A stretch of 13,280 bases of DNA from Gemmatimonadota bacterium (lineage in GTDB: Bacteria; Gemmatimonadota; Gemmatimonadetes; Longimicrobiales; Longimicrobiaceae). The number at the start of each line of letters is the position of its first letter. The stretch's first letter is position 1. Both the position numbers and the translations under genes were made by a program. A model generated the notes under the pieces. That model was not told where the DNA came from. It did not search any database and saw nothing but the letters and a program-made list of their open reading frames with translations. The DNA is taken from assembly GCA_019240375.1 (NCBI GenBank), contig JAFAYN010000239.1, forward strand, positions 1 to 13,280, read 5' to 3'. Positions 7,048 to 13,075 of the stretch are shown here, piece after piece.

Positions 7048-8046
7048 TCACGCCACCAGGGCGTCCTGGTAGGTTTCCCAGTTCTCCAGCACGGTGCCGG
7101 CCCCGCGCACCACGGTGGTCACCGGCTCCGTGTCGAAGTGGATGGGGAGGTGCGTCTCGTTGGCGAGCAGCTGCCCCAGCCCGCCGAGCTGCGCCCCGCC
7201 GCCGGTCATCACGATCCCCTCGTCCACGATGTCGGAGGCCAGCTCCGGCGGGGTGATCTCCAGCGCCCGCCGGACCGCGGCGGTGATCGCCTGGATCGGC
7301 TCGCGGATGCACTCCCGGATCTCCCGCGAGTTGACGCGCACCGTGCTGGGGATCCCCGACACCAGGTCGCGCCCGCGCACCGTCATCTCCCCCTCCTCGC
7401 CGTCCGGGTACGCCGAGCCGATCTGGATCTTCACCGCCTCGGCGGTCGACTCGCCCACCAGCAGGTTGTGGTTGCGGCGGATGAAGGAGCCGATCAGGTC
7501 GTCCAGGTGCTGCCCGGCCACGCGGATGGAGGTGTCGGCCACGATCCCCGACAGCGCGATGACCCCGATCTCGGTGGTCCCGCCCCCGATGTTCACCACC
7601 ATGCTCCCCCGCGGCGAGGTGACCGGGAGCCCCGCCCCGATCGCCGCCGCGATGGGCGCCGGGAGCATGTACACCTCGCGCGCCCCCGCGGCCACGATCC
7701 CGGCCCGCACCGCGCGCCGCTCCATCTCGGTGATCCCCGAGGGGACGGTGATCAGCACCCGGGGGCGCATCCCCAGCCGGCGCCTGGGGAGCACCCGCTG
7801 GAGGAAGTAGCGCAGCATCAGGTCCACCCGGTCCACGTCCGCGATCACCCCGCCGCGCATGGGGCTCACCGCGATCACGCCGGCCGGGGTGCGCCCCAGC
7901 ATCCGCTTCGCCTCCAGCCCCACCGCCAGCACCCTGCCGGTGTCCCGCTCCACCGCCACCACCGACGGCTCGTGGACGACGATCCCCCGGCCGCGCACGT
8001 GGATCAGGGTGTTGGTGGTGCCGAGGTCGATCGCGATGTCTGCCAT
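7048..8046 (-). CDS. mreB: Rod-shape-determining actin homologue MreB
   Basis: 332 residues, normal for MreB/Mbl. MreB forms membrane-associated antiparallel filaments that direct the elongation-phase peptidoglycan synthesis machinery. Features seen: phosphate-1 loop DLGTTNTLI (7-15), EPSVVAV (26-32), VLITVPSGITEMERRAV (97-113), phosphate-2 loop NIGGGTTEIGVI (152-163), VKIQIG (205-210) and the adenosine motif VMTGGGAQLGGL (279-290). The start at ATG 8046 fixes the normal MreB N-terminus. The frame stays open far upstream, but that stretch is the riboswitch leader, not protein. No mreC, mreD, pbp2 or rodA gene is adjacent, and the gene ends against the convergent ilvE. It is therefore a stand-alone copy, possibly a paralogue of one in an mreBCD operon elsewhere. 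Regulation is predicted through the upstream GEMM-I riboswitch and terminator. Confidence 0.96.
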   Translation of the reverse strand: MADIAIDLGTTNTLIHVRGRGIVVHEPSVVAVERDTGRVLAVGLEAKRMLGRTPAGVIAVSPMRGGVIADVDRVDLMLRYFLQRVLPRRRLGMRPRVLITVPSGITEMERRAVRAGIVAAGAREVYMLPAPIAAAIGAGLPVTSPRGSMVVNIGGGTTEIGVIALSGIVADTSIRVAGQHLDDLIGSFIRRNHNLLVGESTAEAVKIQIGSAYPDGEEGEMTVRGRDLVSGIPSTVRVNSREIRECIREPIQAITAAVRRALEITPPELASDIVDEGIVMTGGGAQLGGLGQLLANETHLPIHFDTEPVTTVVRGAGTVLENWETYQDALVA

Positions 8047-8069
8047 TTCAAACCCGAAGTGCGCAGTGG

Positions 8070-8083
8070 GTCCCGTCCGGGAC
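8070..8083 (-). other. Small hairpin in the mreB 5' UTR after the terminator
   Basis: The palindrome GTCCCGGACGGGAC (minus strand) can form a 5-6 bp hairpin between the attenuator and the mreB start codon. Its role is unknown. It might stabilise the read-through transcript or affect ribosome loading, since no strong Shine-Dalgarno is visible in front of ATG 8046. Confidence 0.4.
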
Positions 8084-8127
8084 AAAAACAAAAAGGGCCG
8101 CCGGCGATCGTTCTTCGCTGGCGGCCC
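8084..8127 (-). terminator. Intrinsic terminator in the mreB leader (riboswitch expression platform)
   Basis: Read on the minus strand, GGGCCGCC (8127-8120) pairs with GGCGGCCC (8102-8095). After one mismatch the stem continues with GCG/CGC, closing a 9-base loop, and the stem is followed at once by TTTTTGTTTTTG (8094-8083). This is a textbook Rho-independent terminator, yet it lies upstream of mreB with no gene before it, so it can only act as an attenuator of the mreB transcript. Its 5' arm overlaps the 3' strand of the aptamer, making the two structures mutually exclusive. Confidence 0.93.
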
Positions 8128-8208
8128 GGCGAGCGTGGCGAGCGGATCGGCTCGCGTTAGCTCCGTGGCTCTGCGTCCCCGCCTTTCGACGGGTTTGCTC
8201 TGAGCAGC
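8117..8208 (-). ncRNA. GEMM-I cyclic-dinucleotide riboswitch aptamer (c-di-GMP-I / cGAMP family)
   Basis: The minus strand carries the conserved GEMM-I core: CAGAGCAAACC (8202-8192), then a perfect 6-bp stem CCCGTC/GGCGGG (8193-8188 with 8183-8178) capped by the GNRA loop GAAA, then GGACGCAGAGCC (8178-8167). The second arm has GCGAGC/GCTCGC (8155-8150 with 8143-8138), AGC/GCT and CGG/CCG pairs, where the tetraloop receptor is expected. The P1 stem is GCTG (8208-8205) with CAGC (8120-8117). By alignment to V. cholerae Vc2, the intercalating A47 is A8172 and the ligand-pairing C92 is C8121, both kept, while the G20 position is A8199. That A is the GEMM-Ib substitution linked to 3',3'-cyclic AMP-GMP recognition. 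The aptamer starts about 27 bases after the predicted transcription start and leads into the terminator before mreB. Confidence 0.9.
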
Positions 8209-8241
8209 ATGTCCTGCCCCACGCCGGGGCTGTCTTCGCAA

Positions 8242-8271
8242 ACGATAGCGGCGCACCGCGTTCCCCGTCAA
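8242..8271 (-). promoter_or_regulatory. Sigma70-type promoter of the riboswitch-mreB transcript
   Basis: On the minus strand TTGACG (8271-8266) and TATCGT (8247-8242) are separated by 18 bases. Transcription would start near 8235, just before the GEMM-I aptamer, giving a leader of about 190 bases to the mreB start. Confidence 0.7.
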
Positions 8272-8365
8272 GCGGCGCGGGTGTGCTTTTTGCCTGGCCC
8301 ATCGGCGACCGTGTCGCGCGGAGAAGCGCGGCGCCTTCATCCGTACCCGTATGGGAGAGAAGAAG

Positions 8366-8935
8366 ATGAGACGTTTCGCATGTGTGGCCGCCGCCCTGGC
8401 GCTGCTGGCCTGCGGTGCACCCCGGGCCCACGCCCAGGGGACGAGCCCCTTCTCGGTGGAAGGGCGCGTGGGGCTCGCCTTCCCCACCGGCGACTTCGGC
8501 GACGGGCTGGGGATGGGGTACGAGCTGGGGGCGAACGCCATGTTCAACCTCCTCCCCTCGCTCGGCATCTACGCGGGGTACACCTTCATCACCTTCGACC
8601 TGGACGACGACGTGTTCGGCGACACCGGCGACACCACCTTCAACCTCCAGGGGCTGGACGCCGGGGTGAAGCTGAGCGTGCCGACGACGGCGATGGGGCC
8701 GGGGCTGACCCCGTACCTGCGCGGCGGGATCGTCTACTACAAGGGCGAGCTTTCCGACACCGACTTCAGCTCCGACAGCCGGCTCGGCTTCCAGGTCGGC
8801 GCCGGGCTCGACTACCCGCTGGGGCGGACGGTGTCCATCACCCCCGAGGTGAACTACGTGCAGATCCCCGAGAAGAACGGGAGCGGCGACGCCAGCTTCT
8901 TCAAGGCGGGCTTCGGGCTGCGCGTCCACCTGTAG
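8366..8935 (+). CDS. Small outer-membrane beta-barrel protein
   Basis: 189 residues from ATG 8366. This start is chosen over ATG 8351 because the purine-rich GGGAGAGAAGAAG lies just before it and the product then begins with a clean signal peptide (MRRFACVAAALALLACGAP, predicted cut after AHA, residue 23). LLAC at 13-16 superficially resembles a lipobox, but the later AHA-Q site fits a soluble signal better. The mature protein has alternating amphipathic strands with Gly/aromatic turns (VEGRVGLAFPTGDFGDG, LGIYAGYTFITFDL, TPYLRGGIVYYKGEL, LGFQVGAGLDYPLG, VSITPEVNYVQIP) and ends in GFGLRVHL, typical of an eight-stranded OmpA/OmpW-like or generic OMP_b-brl barrel. An acidic loop (DLDDDVFGDTGDT) follows an early strand. 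The specific function is unknown. The gene is divergent from the mreB transcript. Confidence 0.85.
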   Translation: MRRFACVAAALALLACGAPRAHAQGTSPFSVEGRVGLAFPTGDFGDGLGMGYELGANAMFNLLPSLGIYAGYTFITFDLDDDVFGDTGDTTFNLQGLDAGVKLSVPTTAMGPGLTPYLRGGIVYYKGELSDTDFSSDSRLGFQVGAGLDYPLGRTVSITPEVNYVQIPEKNGSGDASFFKAGFGLRVHL

Positions 8936-8960
8936 GCCACGCGCGGACACCGGAACGGAA

Positions 8961-8993
8961 GAGCGGCGGCCCGGGCGATCCGGTCCGCCGCTC
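8961..8993. terminator. Hairpin terminator after the outer-membrane protein gene
   Basis: GAGCGGCGG (8961-8969) pairs perfectly with CCGCCGCTC (8985-8993) 25 bases after the stop, followed on the plus strand by the T-containing TCGTCTT. It lies between two convergent genes and may serve both. Confidence 0.7.
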
Positions 8994-9020
8994 TCGTCTT
9001 CCCGCCGCCAGGGGGCGCCG

Positions 9021-9374
9021 CTACGCCACCGAGGCTCCCAGCCCCGTCGCCTCCGCCCCGTACAGCACCTCGCCCTCCAGCTCGGCGCTGCGGGCGGGGT
9101 GCCCCACCCGCTGGCGGGAGCGCTCCCACTCGTCCAGCCCCATCACCCAGAACTCCACGCGCGGGCGCCGGGGCGCGAAGCGCTCGTAGAACTTCGCCTC
9201 CAGCACGCGGGCGTCCGGGGCGTCGTCGCCCAGCACCACGAAGGCGTAGAAGGTGTGCCCCTCGGGCGGGGACACGGGCGTCAGCCCCACCACCCTGCGG
9301 ACCCGGTGGGCGCCCACCAGGCGCACGATGGCCTGGGCCAGCTCCTGGGGAGTACGGGGACGTTGCGGATTCAC
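9021..9374 (-). CDS. Degenerate nucleotidyltransferase-like protein
   Basis: 117 residues from GTG 9374. The C-terminal part (about 72-106) resembles the end of MNT-type nucleotidyltransferase-fold proteins: the strand VEFWVMG, then DEWERSRQRVGHPARSAELEGEVLYG, comparable to the FExR...GTLAREAExEGxVLYG ending of that family. FYAFVVLGDD (42-51) is placed where the second catalytic strand (usually DVDLLVV) would be. The usual GSxARG loop and the paired catalytic Asp residues are not present, so catalysis looks lost. The family call is an inference from pattern resemblance. No HEPN partner gene is adjacent, which argues against a classic MNT/HEPN toxin-antitoxin pair. A weak promoter (TTGCGG, 17 bases, CATTCT) may lie in the divergent gap to the ATP-grasp gene. 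Confidence 0.7.
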   Translation of the reverse strand: MNPQRPRTPQELAQAIVRLVGAHRVRRVVGLTPVSPPEGHTFYAFVVLGDDAPDARVLEAKFYERFAPRRPRVEFWVMGLDEWERSRQRVGHPARSAELEGEVLYGAEATGLGASVA

Positions 9375-9605
9375 GATGTCGCGGCTGCTCCGGTCCGGTG
9401 TCGGCGGCGCGCCCCGGCCACGGCGTGCCGGAGTTTGTTCGGGTACTGGAGAATGGCGTCACGGCGCCGTTTCCGCAATGCGCGGTCCAGCAGCGGCCGT
9501 CGCGTGCGACCGTCGTGGGCCGGGCACCTGGCACGGGATCTGATGGAACCGCGGGGGAAGCCGTCTCGTCTGCGCGCCCGCGCCCACCCCTGCCGCCGAA
9601 ACACC

Positions 9606-10823
9606 GTGAACGACACCCGACCGACCACCGTCGTCTGCCTGTCCAGCTTCCTCAAGGGGCACGACTTCATCCGCGAGTGCAAGCGCCTGGGGTGCAGGGT
9701 CCTGCTCATCACCGTGGAAAAGCTCCGGGACGCCGACTGGCCGCGCGAGAGCATCGACGAGGTGTTCTACATGCCGGACCTGTACCAGCGCGAGGACGTG
9801 ATCCACGGCGTCAGCTACCTGGCCCGCAGCGAGCACATCGACCGGATCGTCCCGCTCGACGAGTTCGACCTGGAGATGGCCTCCACGCTGCGCGAGCACC
9901 TGCGCGTCCCGGGGATGGGCGAGACCACGGTGCGCTACTTCCGCGACAAGCTGGCGATGCGGATGCGGGCGCAGGAGGCGGGGATCGCGGTCCCGGAGTT
10001 CGTCCCCATCCTGCAGAACGACCGGGTCCGCCAGTACCTGGAGACCGTCCCGCCGCCCTGGGTGCTGAAGCCGCGCCTGTCGGCCTCGGCCATCGGGATC
10101 AGGAAGCTGGACGACCCGGACGAGGTGTGGCGCATCATCGAGGAGCTGGGGGACCGCCGCTCCTTCCACCTGCTGGAGCGCTTCGTCCGCGGCGACGTGT
10201 TCCACGTCGACTCGCTGGCCTGGGAAAAGGAGATCCTGTTCGCCGAGGCGCACGGCTACCTGAACCCGCCCTTCGAGGTGTACCACGGTGGCGGGCTCTT
10301 CTGCACGCGCACCCTCCCGCGCGACTCCGACACGGCGCGCGCGCTCAAGGACCTGGACCAGGAGGTGGCGATCGCGCTGGGGATGGTGCGCGGGGCGCTG
10401 CACACGGAGTTCATCCGCGGCGAGGAGGACGGCAGGTTCTACTTCCTGGAAACGGCGGCGCGGGTGGGTGGCGCCAACATCGCCGACATGACCGAGGCGG
10501 CCACCGGGATCAACCTGTGGCGCGAGTGGGCCCGGCTGGAGGTCGCCAGCGCCCGCAGGGAGGAGTACCGTGCTCCCGAGGCGCGCGACGACAGCGCGGG
10601 GCTGCTGATCTCGCTGGCGCGGCAGGAGTGGCCCGACACCGGTGCGTACGACGACCCGGAGATCGTCTGGCGGCTGAACAAGCGCCACCACGCCGGGCTC
10701 CTGGTGGCCTCGCCCAGCCAGGAGCGGGTGGAAGGGCTGCTGCGGCAGTACATGGAGCGCTTCCGGGAGGACTTCCACGCCTCCATGCCCGCGCCGGAAA
10801 CGGCGGCCCAGGCGGTAGATTAG
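9606..10823 (+). CDS. ATP-grasp domain protein, probable carboxylate-amine/thiol ligase
   Basis: 405 residues from GTG 9606, which gives the expected start of a pre-ATP-grasp domain (TTVVCLSSFLKGHDFIRECK, a Rossmann-like strand and helix). ATG 9543 in the same frame would add 21 Arg-rich residues and is less likely; neither start has a strong ribosome site. Order of features: pre-ATP-grasp with IVPLDEFDLEMAS (81-93), YFRDKLAMR with Lys115, ATP-binding strand WVLKPRLSASAIGI (152-165) with Lys155, LLERFVRGDVFHVDSL (189-204), and the metal/phosphate region HTEFIRGEEDGRFYFLETAA (266-285) with Glu268 and Glu282, followed by RVGGANI. Enzymes of this fold join a carboxylate to an amine or thiol through an acyl-phosphate. 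The substrates cannot be read from the sequence, and no biosynthetic partner gene is adjacent. Cytoplasmic, probably monocistronic. Confidence 0.85.
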   Translation: MNDTRPTTVVCLSSFLKGHDFIRECKRLGCRVLLITVEKLRDADWPRESIDEVFYMPDLYQREDVIHGVSYLARSEHIDRIVPLDEFDLEMASTLREHLRVPGMGETTVRYFRDKLAMRMRAQEAGIAVPEFVPILQNDRVRQYLETVPPPWVLKPRLSASAIGIRKLDDPDEVWRIIEELGDRRSFHLLERFVRGDVFHVDSLAWEKEILFAEAHGYLNPPFEVYHGGGLFCTRTLPRDSDTARALKDLDQEVAIALGMVRGALHTEFIRGEEDGRFYFLETAARVGGANIADMTEAATGINLWREWARLEVASARREEYRAPEARDDSAGLLISLARQEWPDTGAYDDPEIVWRLNKRHHAGLLVASPSQERVEGLLRQYMERFREDFHASMPAPETAAQAVD

Positions 10824-10827
10824 GGCG

Positions 10828-10850
10828 GCAGGTTACAGGGGACAGCCTGC
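10828..10850. terminator. Possible weak terminator between convergent genes
   Basis: GCAGG (10828-10832) pairs with CCTGC (10846-10850), extended by one wobble and one A-T pair, five bases after the ATP-grasp stop. There is no U-tract, so this is a weak call. Confidence 0.35.
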
Positions 10851-10864
10851 AACAGAGGGCCCTG

Positions 10865-11503
10865 CTACAGGAGCCGCCGCAGGAGGTCGAGGTCGCGCCC
10901 GGCGACCTCGGCCACCGACGCGGCGATGGCGGTCAGCGCCTCCAGCACCCGCCCGGGGTCGGCCACGTGCGCCGGGTCTACCCCGCCCGTCCAGCGCGCC
11001 AGCCGCACCGGGCGCGAGGGCGACCGCCGCAGGCGCAGGTCGTCCCACGCCAGCGGATCGACCGAGGTTTTCACCCCCTCCGGGAGCACGATGCTCTCCC
11101 ACAGCCACCCGGCGCGGAGCACCCCGTCGGCCCCCAGCCCCAGCACCGCGATCTGCGCCAGGGCGGAGCGATGGGCGGCGCCCCGCTTCGAGGGCGGCGA
11201 GGAAGCCAGGTAGCGCCCCAGCACCACCCGGTGCGGCACCCGCCGCGCCGGGACCATCCACCCCCACGCACCGTCGGCGCGCGGAACGTGCCCGGTGAAC
11301 CGGTGCATGGGAAGGTCGTCGAAGTGCTCCGCCAGCTCCCCGGCCAGCTCCTGCGCCAGCTCGGCGAGCACCGTACGCGTGGGCACCCCCCCGGTGAGCC
11401 GGTCGAGCGCGCTGCGCGCCTCCCGCAGCTGCACGCGGGCGCGGTCGATCGATTCCTCCGGTTCCGGCGCCGCGCCGCCGGTGAGCTGCACGTCGGATGG
11501 CAT
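10865..11503 (-). CDS. Uncharacterised 212-residue protein
   Basis: 212 residues from ATG 11503. The start lies 14 bases after the stop of the upstream M20 peptidase gene, so the two are probably co-transcribed and possibly translationally coupled. Extending the frame further upstream runs into the peptidase coding region and is a shadow. I do not recognise the family. Visible features: an N-terminal helical region (residues 16-62, with heptad-like ARVQLREARSALDRL), a Trp-rich central region (DGAWGWMVPARRVPHRVVLG and GVLRAGWLWESIVLPEGV), an Arg-rich stretch (DLRLRRSPSRPVRLARW), and a C-terminal helix ending in DLDLLRRLL. There is no signal peptide or membrane segment, so it is probably cytoplasmic. 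The coding frame keeps the strong GC third-position bias of its neighbours. Confidence 0.72.
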   Translation of the reverse strand: MPSDVQLTGGAAPEPEESIDRARVQLREARSALDRLTGGVPTRTVLAELAQELAGELAEHFDDLPMHRFTGHVPRADGAWGWMVPARRVPHRVVLGRYLASSPPSKRGAAHRSALAQIAVLGLGADGVLRAGWLWESIVLPEGVKTSVDPLAWDDLRLRRSPSRPVRLARWTGGVDPAHVADPGRVLEALTAIAASVAEVAGRDLDLLRRLL

Positions 11504-11517
11504 ACGGTCTCGCCCCG

Positions 11518-12870
11518 TCACCCCGCCAGCGCCCGCACCAGCCGGTACAGGAACTCCTGCCCCTCGAAGTACGACCGCACCGAGATCCGCTCGTCGGGGT
11601 TGTGGGCGCGCACGTCGTCCACGTCGAAGAACAATCCGGACACGCCGTACATCGGGATCCCCGCCTGGCGGAAGTACAGGCTGTCGGTGCCGCCGATCCC
11701 CATCGTCGGGACCACCGGGACGCCGGGCCACAGCTCCTCGGTGATCCGCTCCACCGCGCCCATCAGCTCGGGGGTGAGCGGCGAGGGGGGGCTGGGCTTG
11801 GCGGCCACCAGCGGCCGGACCTCGACCCGCTCGTCGGCAACGGTCTCCACCAGCAGCCGCCGCACCTCGTCGGGCGACTCGCCGGGGAGGAGCCGGCAGT
11901 TCACCACCGCGCGGGCGGTCTGGGGGATGGTGTTGTTGGACTGGCCGGCGTCGAGCCGCGTCACCGTCCAGGTGGTGCGCATCATCCCGTTGTACTGGGG
12001 GATCCTGGACAGGCGGGCGGCGGCCTCCGGGTCGGGCGGGGTGCGGAGGACGGCGCGCAGGTCGTCGGCGGTGGGGCCGCTCTCCACGTTCGCCATCCGC
12101 TCGAAGAAGGCGCGCGCCACCTCGCCCAGCTTCACCGGGAACTCGTACGCGGCCACCCTCGCCAGCGCGGCGGACAGGTGGTAGATGGCGTTGTCCGGGG
12201 TGGGGAGCGAGCTGTGGCCGCCGGTGCCGTGGGCCACCAGCTCGAAGTCCACGTACACCTTCTCGCTGGCCTGCACCATGTTGGAGATGCGCCGGCCGTG
12301 CTTGATCCGGCCGATCCCCCCCTCGTTGATCCCGAACTCGGCGTCGATCAGCTCGCGCTGCTCACCCGTCAGCCACTTCGCCCCGTTGTGGTCGCCGCAC
12401 TCCTCGTCGGCGGTGAGCGCCAGGACGACGTCGCGGTCGGGGGTGAACCCTTCGCGCTTCAGGCGGAGCAGGTTGGCGACCCAGATGGAGGCCATCGCCT
12501 TGTCGTCGGTGGTGCCGCGCCCGTAGAACCAGCCGTCCTGCTCCACGAAGGTGAACGGCGGGGTGGCCCACTCCTCGGGGCGGGCGTCCACCACGTCCAG
12601 GTGGGCCAGCAGCAGGATGGGCCGACAGGCGCCGGTGCCGCGCAGCCGCGCCACCAGGTTGGACTTGCGCGGGGCGGGGCCGAGCACGCGCACGTCCTCT
12701 TCCGGGAAGCCCGCGTCGATCAGCCGGCGCGCGACGGCCTCGGCGGCGGCGGTGACGTCGCCGGAGGTGTCGGTGGTGTCGATCTCGATCAGCTCGCGGA
12801 AGATGTCGCGAGCGAGCTGCTGGTGGTCGGCGAGGGGGGTGGTGCCGGTCTCGGCGTCGAGGGCTTGCAT
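11518..12870 (-). CDS. M20-family metallopeptidase (dipeptidase/deacylase type)
   Basis: 450 residues from ATG 12870. An open frame continues 75 codons further upstream, but that part is Pro/Arg-rich, crosses a terminator and does not resemble the family. The protein has the two-zinc M20 signature in full: LLLAHLDVVD (87-96) with His90 and Asp92, YGRGTTDDKAMA (116-127) with bridging Asp122, TADEECGD (153-160) with catalytic Glu156 and metal ligand Glu157, and C-terminal GGTDSLYFRQAGIP (393-406) and RAHNPDE (421-427) with His423. A dimerisation (lid) domain lies between about residues 200 and 320 (GTGGHSSLPTPDNAIYHL). There is no signal peptide, so it is cytoplasmic. It probably hydrolyses dipeptides or N-acyl amino acids, but the substrate cannot be told from the sequence; ArgE/DapE/carboxypeptidase-type alternatives remain. 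It is the first gene of a likely two-gene operon. Confidence 0.93.
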   Translation of the reverse strand: MQALDAETGTTPLADHQQLARDIFRELIEIDTTDTSGDVTAAAEAVARRLIDAGFPEEDVRVLGPAPRKSNLVARLRGTGACRPILLLAHLDVVDARPEEWATPPFTFVEQDGWFYGRGTTDDKAMASIWVANLLRLKREGFTPDRDVVLALTADEECGDHNGAKWLTGEQRELIDAEFGINEGGIGRIKHGRRISNMVQASEKVYVDFELVAHGTGGHSSLPTPDNAIYHLSAALARVAAYEFPVKLGEVARAFFERMANVESGPTADDLRAVLRTPPDPEAAARLSRIPQYNGMMRTTWTVTRLDAGQSNNTIPQTARAVVNCRLLPGESPDEVRRLLVETVADERVEVRPLVAAKPSPPSPLTPELMGAVERITEELWPGVPVVPTMGIGGTDSLYFRQAGIPMYGVSGLFFDVDDVRAHNPDERISVRSYFEGQEFLYRLVRALAG

Positions 12871-12992
12871 GGGCTGCTTTCGCGTAGCGTCGGGGTTCGG
12901 GGCGGGCGTGTCTGGATGCTCCGCCGGACGGACCGATGCCCCTGCACGTTTCGGGCTGAGAGCGATCGACGAGCGGCGAAAGCCCACGTGAC

Positions 12993-13020
12993 AAAAGAGG
13001 CGCGGCCACGGCCGCGCCTC
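12993..13020 (-). terminator. Intrinsic terminator after the right-edge membrane protein gene
   Basis: On the minus strand GAGGCGCGGC (13020-13011) pairs perfectly with GCCGCGCCTC (13006-12997) around a 4-base loop, followed by TTTTG (12996-12992). It lies 55 bases after the stop of the small membrane protein gene and insulates the M20 gene from it. Confidence 0.85.
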
Positions 13021-13075
13021 CCGCAAGATCCCGCTTCCATCGTTCCCGGAGAAGACGGGGACCGGACTTCGGCAA

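Noticed and set aside
8316..8331. CGCGC/GCGCG hairpin upstream of the outer-membrane protein gene as a regulatory element
   Set aside because: A 5-bp GC stem is expected by chance at this composition, and it has no associated signal.
8047..8568. In-frame N-terminal extension of mreB by up to 174 residues
   Set aside because: The extension translates across the terminator, the riboswitch and the promoter, into the antisense of the outer-membrane protein gene, and no MreB carries such a segment. The start at 8046 gives the canonical N-terminus.
9099..9605. Upstream part of the open frame containing the ATP-grasp gene
   Set aside because: It overlaps the nucleotidyltransferase-like gene antisense, and the residues are His/Arg/Pro-rich without domain features. 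The ATP-grasp fold begins right after GTG 9606.
9398..12184. A 928-residue plus-strand open frame
   Set aside because: It is a second-frame shadow of the ATP-grasp gene and antisense to the M20 operon, with no domain signatures.
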